Counted from the first letter of the stretch, positions 24,571 through 36,507 are shown. The stretch is DNA of 64,000 bases from Idiomarina rhizosphaerae (GCF_024159085.1 NZ_JAMZDE010000001.1:248001-312000); one strand, 5' to 3'. Program-made: numbers and translations. The notes: generated from the letters alone by a model not told the origin.

Positions 24571-26688
24571 GTGACTAAAGGACATAAGACAACTCACAGT
24601 TTTGCAAAAAGCTTATTGGCGACAGCAATTTTCGCTACCTTACAAACCGCCGTTTACGCAGCTGATTTGGCCGAACCCAAGCTGGAAACCGATGAAATAC
24701 TGGTAGTAACCGGCTCCCGCAGTAAAGAAAAATTGGAAGATGTAGCCGGTGCCGTCAGTGTTGTAACAGCCGAGGAAATTGATATTCAGGTTAGCAACAG
24801 TCTGTCAGATATTTTTCGTTATGACCCCAGCATTAGTTCAACCGGTAGTCAGGGTCAGGCACAAACCCTGTCAATACGTGGCATTGGCGGTAACCGGGTG
24901 GTCTACATTAAAGACGGCCGACGCTTAAACGATGCCTATGCCGGCGGTGGCGGATATCTGGTTGGCCGGGGTTACCTGGACGTCTCACAATTGAGTCAAG
25001 TGGAAGTCGCTAAAGCGGCAGCATCGCCACTTTACGGCTCCGACGGGTTGGGTGGGGTTATTGTTCTGACTACGCCTGACCCTGACGATATGCTACAGGG
25101 TGAATCAAACGCACTCTCCCTGCAGGCGGGTTTTGATAGCATTGCAGACGAACGTAGTTTAGGTGTGCAGGCGGCAAAACAGTTTTCCGGGTCACAGGCG
25201 TCCATTCAGCTCACCGCCCGCAAAGGAAACGAAACCCAGAACTATGAGGAATCGTTACCGGAGTTTGATTACGACAGTGTTGGTGTGCTGGCTAAGTGGG
25301 CTATCGCGCTTGAGAATAACAATGAACTTAAGTTTACTCTGGACCACTACCAGCAAAACAATGAGCAGTTGCAGGAGCCGCCGGAGCAAACCGAGGATGA
25401 AGACAAACAAACCGCCTTTTCCATCGACTATCTCAATAATAACAGCAACTGGCTGACCGATACTCAGCACTGGCAGTTGTATTTGAGTCACTACGAGCAA
25501 AACAGTGACCAGATAGTGCAAGGCGCAGATCAAAGCGGTCCTTATATCGACAATAACGATTACGGCTTTGAACAACGTATTATTGGTGCCCGCTGGCAGG
25601 GCGAAACCTTGTTGTCCGGCAACCAAGTGGAACAAGACCTGGTATTTGGATTCGATGTTGACTACTACGACACGGAACGACCACGCTTTAAAACCCGCAC
25701 CGCAGCAGACGGCACCTTACTGCAGGACAACGAACCGCAAAAAGCCTTTCCCGGTGCAGAAACCTGGTTAGCAGGGTTATTCCTGCAGGACAATATCCAG
25801 CTGAAAAATATGCCGCTTAAATTCATTGCCGGTGTCCGTATCGACCATTACCGCATGACGCCTCAAGACAATGCACTCTACGACATGTCGCTATTAAGTG
25901 ATATACGTGAAACGGCTCTGTCACCTAAACTGGCGGCTATATACACTTTTTCAAATGATATTCGTGGATACGTTCAATACGCCGAAGGCTTTAAAATTCC
26001 ACCTCATGATCAGGCCTACCAGAACCATGGTATCGAACCTTTTTATGCCATATTGCCTAATCCCGACTTAGATCCTGAGAGCAGCCGCTCGCTGGAAACC
26101 GGCCTGAAATTTGCGGACAACAACACTCGCTGGAATCTGTCAGCTTTTTACAGCAAGTTTGACGACTTTATCGATACTCAGGTCGTCGGAACCAGTCCCA
26201 CCTATATTCCGGGCGTGGATCGCGTCGAGTATCAGTATATTAATAAGGACGAAGTGACGATAAAAGGCGTTGAAGCCTCAGTGACTCACTGGCTGAATGA
26301 CAATATTCAATTGGCTTCGTCAGTGGCCTACACAACCGGCAAGGATGAAACAACAGACGATTACCTGACCACTTTGTCACCGCTTTCCGGCAATGCCTCC
26401 GTGGGTTACCACGGCAATGACTGGTATGTGCGTGGCGTTGTTACCGCAGTAGATAGCATGAGTCGCGTTCCAACCGATGAATCTATTCAAACACCGGGCT
26501 ACGCAACCGTTGATCTGCTGGCAGGTATCACACTGACAAACTGGCAAGTTAACCTTGCGGCGCGTAACTTAACAGATAAGTATTATGTGCCTTACCAGAG
26601 TGTGGCAGGCCTTCAGAACGAAGCCTCGACGGAACAGTACAGTCAGCCCGGACGTTCGTTTGGGGTGCAGGTGAAATACACTTTTTAG
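24571..26688 (+). CDS. TonB-dependent heme/hemoglobin receptor
   Basis: Outer-membrane receptor of 705 residues with a signal peptide (about 1-30, ending VYAAD), TonB box DEILVVTG, a plug with SLSDIFRYDPSISSTGSQGQAQTLSIRGIGGNRV, and a barrel ending FGVQVKYTF, the normal terminal Phe. The motif NPDLDPESSRSLETGLKF, preceded by the YAILPN loop, corresponds to the FRAP/NPNL region of HutA/HmuR-type heme receptors. The start is GTG at 24571 (GGAG upstream); the nearby ATG at 24564 is followed by a stop in its own frame. It is divergent from hmuT across a Fur box, which fixes its place in heme uptake. Confidence 0.9.
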   Translation: MTKGHKTTHSFAKSLLATAIFATLQTAVYAADLAEPKLETDEILVVTGSRSKEKLEDVAGAVSVVTAEEIDIQVSNSLSDIFRYDPSISSTGSQGQAQTLSIRGIGGNRVVYIKDGRRLNDAYAGGGGYLVGRGYLDVSQLSQVEVAKAAASPLYGSDGLGGVIVLTTPDPDDMLQGESNALSLQAGFDSIADERSLGVQAAKQFSGSQASIQLTARKGNETQNYEESLPEFDYDSVGVLAKWAIALENNNELKFTLDHYQQNNEQLQEPPEQTEDEDKQTAFSIDYLNNNSNWLTDTQHWQLYLSHYEQNSDQIVQGADQSGPYIDNNDYGFEQRIIGARWQGETLLSGNQVEQDLVFGFDVDYYDTERPRFKTRTAADGTLLQDNEPQKAFPGAETWLAGLFLQDNIQLKNMPLKFIAGVRIDHYRMTPQDNALYDMSLLSDIRETALSPKLAAIYTFSNDIRGYVQYAEGFKIPPHDQAYQNHGIEPFYAILPNPDLDPESSRSLETGLKFADNNTRWNLSAFYSKFDDFIDTQVVGTSPTYIPGVDRVEYQYINKDEVTIKGVEASVTHWLNDNIQLASSVAYTTGKDETTDDYLTTLSPLSGNASVGYHGNDWYVRGVVTAVDSMSRVPTDESIQTPGYATVDLLAGITLTNWQVNLAARNLTDKYYVPYQSVAGLQNEASTEQYSQPGRSFGVQVKYTF

Positions 26689-26700
26689 ACTAAAGCAGCC

Positions 26701-26727
26701 AAAAAAAAGCCCCCAAATATTGGGGGC
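26701..26727 (-). terminator. Terminator between the heme receptor and FTR1 genes
   Basis: Perfect stem GCCCCCAA / TTGGGGGC (26709-26727) with a 3-base loop. On the minus strand it is followed by a run of eight T, so it mainly serves the FTR1 gene; on the plus strand there is no T run. Confidence 0.8.
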
Positions 26728-26802
26728 ATAAAAACTTAACCAGGGAGTATAACCAAACAATGTTAAGTTGTGGTGCATGTTAAAGATTAAATATGACAGT
26801 TT

Positions 26803-28704
26803 TTAGACGACTTTACTCAATTTTGATGAAACCTGCCGTTTAAATAAAGCCATCACAAGAATCAAATACACCAATTGCGCACCTAAGGTCTCCCAGCTGG
26901 CGTAAATACCCAGCCAGTCGAAGGTTACATCCACTGGAAACGCCGTATGACTAAACCAGGCAGCTTCCTGCAGGGCGCTAATGCCTTTACCCAGCAAAAC
27001 AAAGACCAGAGCCAGAATGATGTACGTTGTGAACTTGAAAAACGTATTCATTGGCAGTTTGACTGAGTATTTAATGACAGCCCAGGCCACTACCGCCAGA
27101 ACCACCAGGCCAAAGGCAAAACCATAGGCAACACTGCTGCCATTGTCCTGCGCCTGCAGTAGTAAAGACTGATAGAACAATACGGTTTCAAACACTTCTC
27201 GATACACGGCTAAAAAAGCAAGACCGGCAAGACCCCATAAAGCGCCCTGCTTTAGCTGAGTCTGCACTTTTTCCTGAATAAAGCGTTGCCACTGCTGCGA
27301 CTGGGTTTTGCTGTGCATCCAGTAACCTACGTAAAACAATATGACGGCGGCCAGCAGCGCGGCCCCACCTTCAATAATCTCGCGGCTGGCACCACTAATG
27401 CTGATAAAGTATTCCGCCACCAGCCAGGTACCGACACCCGCAATTAGTGCCGTGATCCATCCCGCGTGCACATAACGCAGGCCGTCTTTGCGTCCGGAGC
27501 GCGCCAGCACTGTGCCAATTGCCAGCACAATGAGTAAAGCTTCAAGCCCTTCGCGTAACAGAATAACGGCGCTTGCGGCAAACAATGCGGATTCTGACAG
27601 CTTATCTTCCGACAACGTATTCGCCGCAACGTCCAGTTCCTGTTGCAACTGCGCTGTCATTTGCTCTACCTGCTGCAGCTTGCCGGGTTTACTGATAACC
27701 CCACGCAACGCCATCATGTCACGTTCTATGGTTCGCATTAGCTCCGGAGCTTTGGCATTAAGGGAATTTTCAGCTAACTCAAAACCATCGAGATACGCCG
27801 AAATAGCCAACCGCTTAGCTTCGCTGTAATTGTCCTGTTGGTACGCCTTTAAAGCCTGACCAAGGGTTATACGGGCAATTGCAATAGGACTGTTGACCGA
27901 TCTCTCAGAAAAGTAACTACGGGCGTGAGTACGCGAGTAATCAATAGCGTTAGACGAAATACCGCGCTGCAATAAGGTATTCGGGCTGTAATTAATGAGT
28001 TCGCTCAACGCCACTTTTTGCTCAGAGTCGGCACTGTCATTAAACGCCAGACTGCCCACGTAAAAGGTTAACGCCCAACGCTCTTCTTCACTTAAATGAC
28101 TAAAAGACGCCATTGCCGTGCCGTCGATGCCGTCGGACACCGCGTCAAATAACCCAAGTAATGAACGGTTATTAGCGCGCTCACGATCGGTAAAGTTGGT
28201 AGGCGTAGGTTCCAGTCCGGCTGCACCAGGCCCATCGCCCTTGCCACTCGCACCATGACAGGCAGCACAGTTTTGTTGAAATAGCTGTTTAACCTGCGCT
28301 TCACTTGCCAATTTCGATGGCAGACTTAATTTTGGCAGAGCCGATAACAGGGTGTCTCTTAGCTCACTGGTTAACGCAACCACAGCTTCCGGGTCGGCTT
28401 TGTCATTAATCAACTGCTTAAGCTTGTCCACCAGCTGACGCATTTCTGGTTGCACCGCCTGCGGCGCCTGTTCAGTTTTTTCACCAATAAGGCCGGCGAA
28501 CTCGGTCATTTCGCTGTATTCATCGGGATTAATGACTTCACCGTTGGCTACCGCTTCGGAATAGTCTACGCCAACGTATTCCGCCAGCTGCAATAACTGA
28601 CGCATGTCAGAACTTTGAGTGTCCGCTGAAGAATTGGCCAAAACCTGGCCGGAGAAAAGTAATGTGCCTATTAAGGCAATAGGGAAAAAGAATCGGGAAA
28701 ACAC
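26803..28704 (-). CDS. Cytochrome c-FTR1 fusion iron permease
   Basis: Protein of 633 residues combining a periplasmic heme-c domain and an iron permease. Signal peptide about 1-23; CXXCH heme site CAACH near residue 146 (NCAACHGASGKGDGPGAAG) with a distal Met candidate in GTAMASF; a helical linker; then seven helices of FTR1 type with the two REXXE iron motifs, LLREGLEALL and VYREVFETVL. FTR1 proteins import ferric iron; the attached cytochrome may exchange electrons with iron during transport, which is inference. The start is GTG at 28704 with GAGGAG in front; no ATG is near. A Fur-box-like site and an inverted repeat that covers the ribosome site lie upstream. Confidence 0.9.
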   Translation of the reverse strand: MFSRFFFPIALIGTLLFSGQVLANSSADTQSSDMRQLLQLAEYVGVDYSEAVANGEVINPDEYSEMTEFAGLIGEKTEQAPQAVQPEMRQLVDKLKQLINDKADPEAVVALTSELRDTLLSALPKLSLPSKLASEAQVKQLFQQNCAACHGASGKGDGPGAAGLEPTPTNFTDRERANNRSLLGLFDAVSDGIDGTAMASFSHLSEEERWALTFYVGSLAFNDSADSEQKVALSELINYSPNTLLQRGISSNAIDYSRTHARSYFSERSVNSPIAIARITLGQALKAYQQDNYSEAKRLAISAYLDGFELAENSLNAKAPELMRTIERDMMALRGVISKPGKLQQVEQMTAQLQQELDVAANTLSEDKLSESALFAASAVILLREGLEALLIVLAIGTVLARSGRKDGLRYVHAGWITALIAGVGTWLVAEYFISISGASREIIEGGAALLAAVILFYVGYWMHSKTQSQQWQRFIQEKVQTQLKQGALWGLAGLAFLAVYREVFETVLFYQSLLLQAQDNGSSVAYGFAFGLVVLAVVAWAVIKYSVKLPMNTFFKFTTYIILALVFVLLGKGISALQEAAWFSHTAFPVDVTFDWLGIYASWETLGAQLVYLILVMALFKRQVSSKLSKVV

Positions 28705-28710
28705 GAGTAC

Positions 28711-28763
28711 TCCTCAAGGCTCATGTCATAATCAGGCTTAAAATTATACAGGAACCTTGAGGA
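28711..28763 (-). promoter_or_regulatory. Inverted repeat covering the ribosome-binding site of the FTR1 gene
   Basis: Nine-base arms TCCTCAAGG (28711-28719) and CCTTGAGGA (28755-28763) are exact inverted repeats separated by 35 bases. In the mRNA the arm at 28711-28719 reads CCTTGAGGA, which contains most of the Shine-Dalgarno GAGGAG, so pairing would hide it. Whether it acts in control is untested. Confidence 0.4.
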
Positions 28764-28766
28764 ATA

Positions 28767-28785
28767 TTAAATGATAACGATTGTT
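28767..28785. promoter_or_regulatory. Fur-box-like site upstream of the FTR1 gene
   Basis: TTAAATGATAACGATTGTT matches 12 of 19 positions of the Fur consensus, with an intact AATGATAA core. It lies 63-81 bases before the GTG start of the FTR1 gene, where a promoter is expected. Confidence 0.5.
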
Positions 28786-28818
28786 GTTTATCTTTAATGT
28801 CTCTTAATCAGAGCTGAA

Positions 28819-29493
28819 TCAATACGCCGGCATTAAGAACACTTCACGCACACAATTACGCGGATTCGCATTGATTGAATACAACACTGCATCGGCAACG
28901 TCTTCAGGGGCCAGCTTGTCCGGCTTAGGTTCGTCAAAGAATGGCGTATTGACCATACCCGGTGCTATGGTTGTGCAGCGGCCGTTCCACTCTTTCATTT
29001 CTTCGGCCAGGTTCTGAGCAAAACCATGAACGAACCACTTAGTTGCACCATAAACCGAACCTTTTAGCGTAATTCGCCCGGCGGCAGAGCCTGTCATTAA
29101 AAAGTGACCGGTAGTTTTACGTAAGTGCGGCAAGGTCAGTTTAGCCGTGTACAGAAGACCATTGATATTCACATCCACCATAGACTTCCACTCGTCCGGG
29201 TCGCCTTCTTCTGTTCCTGCGGTCGAAACCCCGGTTCCGGCGTTAGCGAATACCGCATCCAGCTGACCAAATTTATCAACGCCCTGCTTTACAGCCTCGG
29301 CTAACTCGTCATAATTTCCGGCATCGGCAGCCACGCCAATGGCATTATCCGCACCAAATTCCTCAACCAGCGCATCCAGTTTTTCTTTCCGACGCGCCGT
29401 TAATATCAGTTTTAATCCTTCTTTCGCCGCTTTTCTGGCAGTAGCTTCACCAATGCCGCTTGAGGCACCTGTTATCAATAATACTTTGGACAT
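28819..29493 (-). CDS. Short-chain dehydrogenase/reductase (YdfG-like)
   Basis: Classical SDR of 224 residues. Cofactor motif TGASSGIG, the Asn block NANAG as AVFANAGTG, catalytic Ser in LMTGSAAGR, and YGATKW (YxxxK). The RRKEKLDAL segment after beta 2 suggests NADPH use. It resembles YdfG-type 3-hydroxy acid dehydrogenases but is shorter at the C-terminus. It stands alone between the FTR1 gene and the divergent TonB receptor; no evident link to iron. Substrate unknown. Confidence 0.88.
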   Translation of the reverse strand: MSKVLLITGASSGIGEATARKAAKEGLKLILTARRKEKLDALVEEFGADNAIGVAADAGNYDELAEAVKQGVDKFGQLDAVFANAGTGVSTAGTEEGDPDEWKSMVDVNINGLLYTAKLTLPHLRKTTGHFLMTGSAAGRITLKGSVYGATKWFVHGFAQNLAEEMKEWNGRCTTIAPGMVNTPFFDEPKPDKLAPEDVADAVLYSINANPRNCVREVFLMPAY

Positions 29494-29614
29494 ACTTCCT
29501 CCTTAAATTCGTGTTTCTAGCTCTATTGTACTCTTCTAGTTTGCTTAGCGATCAACAACGGATAATAACGCACCGTGCTTTATACCCTTTCGAAGAAAAA
29601 ACCAACATGTTATT

Positions 29615-29633
29615 GATACTGATTCGCATTTAC
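29615..29633. promoter_or_regulatory. Fur-box-like site before the second iron-type TonB receptor
   Basis: GATACTGATTCGCATTTAC matches 13 of 19 Fur positions. It lies 44-62 bases before the receptor ATG at 29677, which suggests iron control. Moderate evidence only. Confidence 0.45.
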
Positions 29634-29676
29634 ATTAAAGTGGCGTTCTTATTAAAGCTGACTCACAAGTGAAACC

Positions 29677-31983
29677 ATGGAGAATAAAAAAGTGACCGGA
29701 AAAAATGAAAGAATAATAACAGGCTTATGTGCATTCATTTTTGTTGGAGCTGCTTTTACCCCTCCCTTTGTTTCAGCAGAAGACGCTATGGATCAGTCGC
29801 AAAAAGACGGCCTGGAAATTATTAAAGTTCAGGGTGAAAAACGCGAGCGCTCACTGTCAGAAACGACCAGTAGTGTCGCCGTAACAACGGCACAAAAAAT
29901 TGATCAGGAAAACTTGCTCGACCTTGGCAATATCATAGACAACACCGCTAACGTATCCAAGATGTACGGCGGTTCAGGCTTCACCATTCGGGGCATTAGT
30001 GACGAAAGCAATTCAGCTAACCCCTTATCCACTGTCTATGTCGATGGAGTCGCCCTTCCCAGCGAAATTAACGACGCCGGTCCATCGGATTTATGGGACG
30101 TTTCTCAGGTTGAAATTCTCCGGGGCTCGCAATCAACGGTGCAGGGCGAAAACTCACTGGCCGGCGCGATTATTATCAGCACACAGGATCCGACCATGGA
30201 CTGGAGCTGGAAAACCAGAGCTATTTGGTCAGATCCAAACGACAGACGCTTAGCTTTTGCCGGTGGTGGCCCATTGATCGCCGACGAACTGGCTTTTCGG
30301 GTTGCAGTAGAAAAGCGTGATTTTGATGGTTTTATCAAAAACACCACGCGTAACGATATGGAAGACTCTGTCGACTCCATGGCCAGCCGATTCAAGCTGC
30401 TCTGGAAGCCCAAAGCACTGAAAGACTTTACTGCAAAACTAACACTTATGCGCGACGACCGTGAAGACCCTTATCGCTTCACGTATAGCCGCACCGATAT
30501 CGAAGACTATTTTGATAACCGCGAAAACACCTCTAACCGGGAAAATGTGACTGATATCACGACGGACATTTTGTCATTGGACTTAAGTTATCAATTGAAC
30601 GAAAACTGGGCGTTATCGTCCGTCACGTCTCAATCTGATTCGGACTCGCTGCGCTTATACGATATTGATTTAATCGCAGAAGATAATCAGTACGGCAGAA
30701 TGGATCATGACTATCAAAATCGTTCTCAGGAATTACGGTTACACTTTGACTACCCCGATTTTCATGGACTGCTCGGCTGGTACTGGTCTGATCGTCAGAA
30801 AGACAGCGTTGATAACCAACTGGGCGGTGTCGCAACACCAGTAGCAACTATTGTCAGCGCATTACAAAATATGGGATTAGACGAGGCCACCGCCACTCAG
30901 TTTGCTAACAGTTATTCACAGGCGCTGCCGTCTATTCCTGTTGATTACGGTAATGATGTTGCCGACCGTTCAACCAACCAAGCTTTATTTGCCGACGTTG
31001 AGTATGCTTTAGCCGACGAGGTAGCACTTATTGCCGGTTTTCGTTACGACACGGAACGTTATACTTACGAGTCGTTAACTGAGGCTGAATTTGCCGGAAC
31101 CTTACCCGACCCAACAAATTACGGCGAGCCCGGCACCGCCCCTCATAGCATTATCAGCGGCATCAATCAGGAAGTACTGAACCTGGTTGATCGCGCAGGT
31201 AACAGTGTTCCCGAAAGTACCCGCGACTTTAATGCCTTTTTGCCGAAGCTGGCGGTGCGCTGGGACTACGATAACAACGATTCGCTGGCTTTAACGGTAC
31301 AGCGGGCCTACCGTTCCGGTGGTAGCTCGTACAATATAGCGCGTGCCGAAGTCTTCGCTTACGACCCGGAATTCACCACCAACTACGAGCTTTCCTGGCG
31401 CAGTCAGCTGTTAGACAACAAGCTTTTTGTCAGCAGCAACCTCTATTATATTGACTGGGAAGATAAACAAGTCAGCGCTGAATTCGGCCTTAACAGTTTT
31501 GATAACCATACAGTGAATGCTGGCAAAGCTCACTTGTACGGGGTTGAGCTTGAAGCGCGCCAATACGTCAATTCATACCTGGATTGGTACGGCTCGTATT
31601 CATATTCCAGAACCCAGTACGATCAGTTTGAAGCCATTGCCGGGGCTCAGGTCCGAAACTATGCTGGTACTGAATTCATCTTCGCACCTAAGCATACAGC
31701 TGCACTCGGCGTGAACTTATATCCGGCACGCGACTGGACGGTGAATGTAAACGCTAACTATCGCGACTCCATGAACATGGCAACCCGCGAGACCAATAAC
31801 CAAGTATCATCACGCACTTTATTTAATGCAAAAATCAGTTACGACAAGTTCGACTGGTCGGCCTATATTTTCGCCAACAATATTTTCGACAAAGGCTACA
31901 TCGAATACACACGACCTGATCTCCCGTACGCGATATTCGGCGCACCAAGAGTGGTTGGTGTTGGTTTCGAGGCTGAATTTTAA
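29677..31983 (+). CDS. TonB-dependent receptor, probable siderophore/iron type
   Basis: Receptor of 768 residues. Signal peptide to about residue 34 (PFVSAED), TonB box LEIIKVQG, plug with LLDLGNIIDNTANVSKMYGGSGFTIRGI and VEILRGSQSTVQGENSLAGAIIIST, barrel ending VVGVGFEAEF (terminal Phe). The plug style is that of siderophore receptors. A Fur-like site precedes it and iron genes surround it on both sides. No biosynthetic or ABC genes for a given siderophore adjoin, so the ligand cannot be named. A strong bidirectional terminator separates it from the convergent katG. Confidence 0.88.
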   Translation: MENKKVTGKNERIITGLCAFIFVGAAFTPPFVSAEDAMDQSQKDGLEIIKVQGEKRERSLSETTSSVAVTTAQKIDQENLLDLGNIIDNTANVSKMYGGSGFTIRGISDESNSANPLSTVYVDGVALPSEINDAGPSDLWDVSQVEILRGSQSTVQGENSLAGAIIISTQDPTMDWSWKTRAIWSDPNDRRLAFAGGGPLIADELAFRVAVEKRDFDGFIKNTTRNDMEDSVDSMASRFKLLWKPKALKDFTAKLTLMRDDREDPYRFTYSRTDIEDYFDNRENTSNRENVTDITTDILSLDLSYQLNENWALSSVTSQSDSDSLRLYDIDLIAEDNQYGRMDHDYQNRSQELRLHFDYPDFHGLLGWYWSDRQKDSVDNQLGGVATPVATIVSALQNMGLDEATATQFANSYSQALPSIPVDYGNDVADRSTNQALFADVEYALADEVALIAGFRYDTERYTYESLTEAEFAGTLPDPTNYGEPGTAPHSIISGINQEVLNLVDRAGNSVPESTRDFNAFLPKLAVRWDYDNNDSLALTVQRAYRSGGSSYNIARAEVFAYDPEFTTNYELSWRSQLLDNKLFVSSNLYYIDWEDKQVSAEFGLNSFDNHTVNAGKAHLYGVELEARQYVNSYLDWYGSYSYSRTQYDQFEAIAGAQVRNYAGTEFIFAPKHTAALGVNLYPARDWTVNVNANYRDSMNMATRETNNQVSSRTLFNAKISYDKFDWSAYIFANNIFDKGYIEYTRPDLPYAIFGAPRVVGVGFEAEF

Positions 31984-32021
31984 TAGGCTAAAAGCATACT
32001 CAGTAAAACTGAATCGGCTAT

Positions 32022-32057
32022 AAAAAAAGGGGCGCTTAGTAGTAAGCGCCCCTTTTT
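32022..32057. terminator. Bidirectional terminator between the TonB receptor and katG
   Basis: Perfect 10-base stem GGGGCGCTTA (32029-32038), loop GTAG, TAAGCGCCCC (32043-32052), with seven A before and five T after, so it works in both directions for these convergent genes. Confidence 0.92.
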
Positions 32058-32077
32058 ATTAACCAGCTAATTCAGTA

Positions 32078-34258
<2,181 letters not shown>

Positions 34259-34411
34259 TTAGCCTTCCTTATCTTCTGTGTTCAATTTGAATACTTGTTA
34301 TGTAAGTTATAGCAACGCCCGGCTACTTACTCAAAGGCAAGATTTCGTTTGCTTTGATAGGTTTTATAGATACAGGAGAAATGGCGGGAAAGATCGGAAT
34401 GCCGTTAATAT

Positions 34412-35656
34412 TCAACTTGTCACTTTTTTGAATGCTTGCCAACGACCATAGGTAGCCAAACGCCATAGCCACTCAAAAGGCCCATAATTAAAGTACTGCA
34501 ACCACCACTGGCTTAATTTTAACTGAAGCAGCCAAAAAACGAGAGCCAACAATATCATTTCAAGCCGTCCAAGGTCGCCATATAAACCAAATCCGTAACC
34601 ATAGAATAAGGTGGTGAAACACAGGGATTGCAGTAAATAATTTGTCAAAGCCATACGGCCAGCCGGAGCCATATTCTTCAAAATACTATTCTGATTTTTA
34701 CTACGACAAAGCATTAAAGCAATAAAAGCCATATAAGCTACACACAACCCTAAGGACGAAATTTGCATTAGCGAATAAAGCAAAGCCGCATTAACTGTCG
34801 GCAAAAGCATTTCAGTAGCCGGTAAAGCACTTGCGTAAAGTGCAGCAGAAATTCCCGGTATCCCTCCCCAAATGAGGAGCTTCTTATAAACTTTAGTCTG
34901 CGGTTCTGTACTTGCAAAAACCCCGCTTCGACTAAAAGCTGCACCCAGAAGGAACAGTCCCAGAAAGGTCGAAAGTGTGAAGACAATCTCACTGCTAAAA
35001 ATTAAAGAAAATTCCTCAATTCGCGCTTCAGTTACTTTTTCATAAACGCCAGTGGCGTATGCCTCGTTGGCAAAACCTGCGACCTCAGATAAAGAGCTTT
35101 GTATTTCGTTAGCTTCTATCCGGTATTGTTGTATTTCTTCTGAGGTTTGGTTCGAAGAGTGAACTGAAACTGCAGATAACCATAAAAGCGCAACGGGCAA
35201 AGCGATAAAAAATAATCCCCATTTCCACAGCCTGCTCGCGGAAGTTCCCACAAAAAATAATAGAAACAGTCCGGCTATAGAATAGATGAATAAAATATCC
35301 CCCGCCCAGACGAAAACAGCATGGGCTACACCAATAAGACCAAGCACTATGATACGCCTGAAGAACAACCATTTCGGTAAATTGCTATTCTGCGTCGCTC
35401 TGTCATAAAAAATGACAAAACCAATACCGAATAATAAGGAAAACATGGTGTAGAATTTTCCTTCGGCAAAAACAAAAAGGCTCCAGGCTATCGCGTAATC
35501 AATGCCACTTTCGTTACCTTCAACGCCTAATGAGGTCGTTGTTAGAGGGCTTTGAAAAAACGCCATGTTCATCAACAAGATGCCCAGCAATGAGAAGCCT
35601 CTGAGAATGTCGAGTAATTCAATGCGCTGACTGGAATTTATAGAACACGCTGTCAT
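34412..35656 (-). CDS. DUF418 family integral membrane protein
   Basis: Polytopic protein of 414 residues with about ten helices. The N-terminal block RIELLDILRGFSLLGILLMN and the C-terminal part with AGRMALTNYLLQSLCFTTLFYGYGFGLYG and GPFEWLWRLATYGRW are diagnostic for DUF418 (YeiB-like). The family is related to acyltransferase-3-like membrane proteins, but its activity is unknown. It is alone: about 150 bases separate it from katG, and the methyltransferase gene is divergent. No promoter motif stands out. Confidence 0.92.
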   Translation of the reverse strand: MTACSINSSQRIELLDILRGFSLLGILLMNMAFFQSPLTTTSLGVEGNESGIDYAIAWSLFVFAEGKFYTMFSLLFGIGFVIFYDRATQNSNLPKWLFFRRIIVLGLIGVAHAVFVWAGDILFIYSIAGLFLLFFVGTSASRLWKWGLFFIALPVALLWLSAVSVHSSNQTSEEIQQYRIEANEIQSSLSEVAGFANEAYATGVYEKVTEARIEEFSLIFSSEIVFTLSTFLGLFLLGAAFSRSGVFASTEPQTKVYKKLLIWGGIPGISAALYASALPATEMLLPTVNAALLYSLMQISSLGLCVAYMAFIALMLCRSKNQNSILKNMAPAGRMALTNYLLQSLCFTTLFYGYGFGLYGDLGRLEMILLALVFWLLQLKLSQWWLQYFNYGPFEWLWRLATYGRWQAFKKVTS

Positions 35657-35721
35657 ATTTCTCTAGTCGGTTACCGTCATCAAAACTAGCTTACTCGAAA
35701 TCTCTGAGGTAGCATACCCCC

Positions 35722-36360
35722 ATGCAATGTACTCTATGTTCCTCAATATCCAAGCCTTTTTGTGCAGATAAAAAGCGTCAGTATTTTCGCTGCACGGAGT
35801 GCGACCTTATTTTCGCCGACCCTGACACCCTGCTGTCTCAAGCCGAAGAGAAGCTCATTTACGACTATCATGAAAATGGTCCAAACGATGTTGGCTACCG
35901 TGAGTTCTTAAACCATCTGGCAAGCCCCTTACTGGATAAACTGTCTCCGGGTATGGAAGGTCTTGATTTTGGTTCCGGCCCAGGCCCAACATTGAACCTG
36001 ATGCTTGAAGAACAGGGGATGAAGATGTCTGTTTATGACATCTATTACGCGCCGGATATCGGTCAATTGAGTTGTCTGTATGACTTTGTCACCTGCACCG
36101 AAGTAGCGGAACACTTTAGGGAGCCCAATAAGAGCTGGCCGCAATTAATTGACCTGGTCAAACCCGGCGGCTGGCTGGGAGTTATGACCTGCATGTTCAC
36201 AAAAGAAACGGCTGACGACTTTAATCTGTGGAGCTACAAAGGTGACCCCACCCATATCAGCTTTTACACACCAAAAACCATGCAGTGGATAGCCCGGCAT
36301 TTCCGGTTAGAACTTGAAATAGTTAGCAACAGAGTCATTTTGTTTAAAGCTCTAATTTGA
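35722..36360 (+). CDS. Class I SAM-dependent methyltransferase with N-terminal zinc ribbon
   Basis: Protein of 212 residues. The N-terminus has two CxxC pairs (CTLCSS and CTECDLIF) that should bind zinc. The methyltransferase domain has GLDFGSGPGPTLNLM (SAM-binding motif I), YDFVTCTEVAEHF (motif with the usual acidic/His residues) and LVKPGGWLGVMT. Target unknown; similar proteins act on small molecules or proteins. It reads away from the DUF418 gene with 65 bases between starts and ends before a strong terminator. Confidence 0.88.
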   Translation: MQCTLCSSISKPFCADKKRQYFRCTECDLIFADPDTLLSQAEEKLIYDYHENGPNDVGYREFLNHLASPLLDKLSPGMEGLDFGSGPGPTLNLMLEEQGMKMSVYDIYYAPDIGQLSCLYDFVTCTEVAEHFREPNKSWPQLIDLVKPGGWLGVMTCMFTKETADDFNLWSYKGDPTHISFYTPKTMQWIARHFRLELEIVSNRVILFKALI

Positions 36361-36474
36361 ATTTCATTTGTGAATTAGTACTAATTGCATCGGGCAGTTC
36401 AGTGTAGGCACGAACTCAACTGCGTCTCCTTTTGGGTATTGGAGCGACTCGATTTATATAAACTAAAAAAATAT

Positions 36475-36503
36475 GGGAAGGGTAGCTTACCCTTCCCTAT
36501 TTT
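36475..36503. terminator. Bidirectional terminator after the methyltransferase gene
   Basis: Ten-base perfect stem GGGAAGGGTA (36475-36484), loop GCT, TACCCTTCCC (36488-36497), flanked by an A-rich run on the left and a T-rich run on the right. It serves the methyltransferase gene and the convergent orphan gene. Confidence 0.88.
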
Positions 36504-36507
36504 CTAT

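Noticed and set aside
28790-28815. TTTAAT-N4-CTTAAT repeat as a third PmrA/QseB-type box
   Set aside because: The period is 10 instead of 11 bases, no -10 follows, and it lies downstream of the SDR gene rather than before a start.
29460-29672. Plus-strand frame of 70 residues before the second iron-type receptor
   Set aside because: It overlaps the start of the SDR gene and the receptor promoter region, has no ribosome site and no protein-like composition beyond hydrophobic runs.
34259-34411. OxyR site before katG
   Set aside because: Only a loose ATAG/CTAT arrangement without correct spacing; not convincing.
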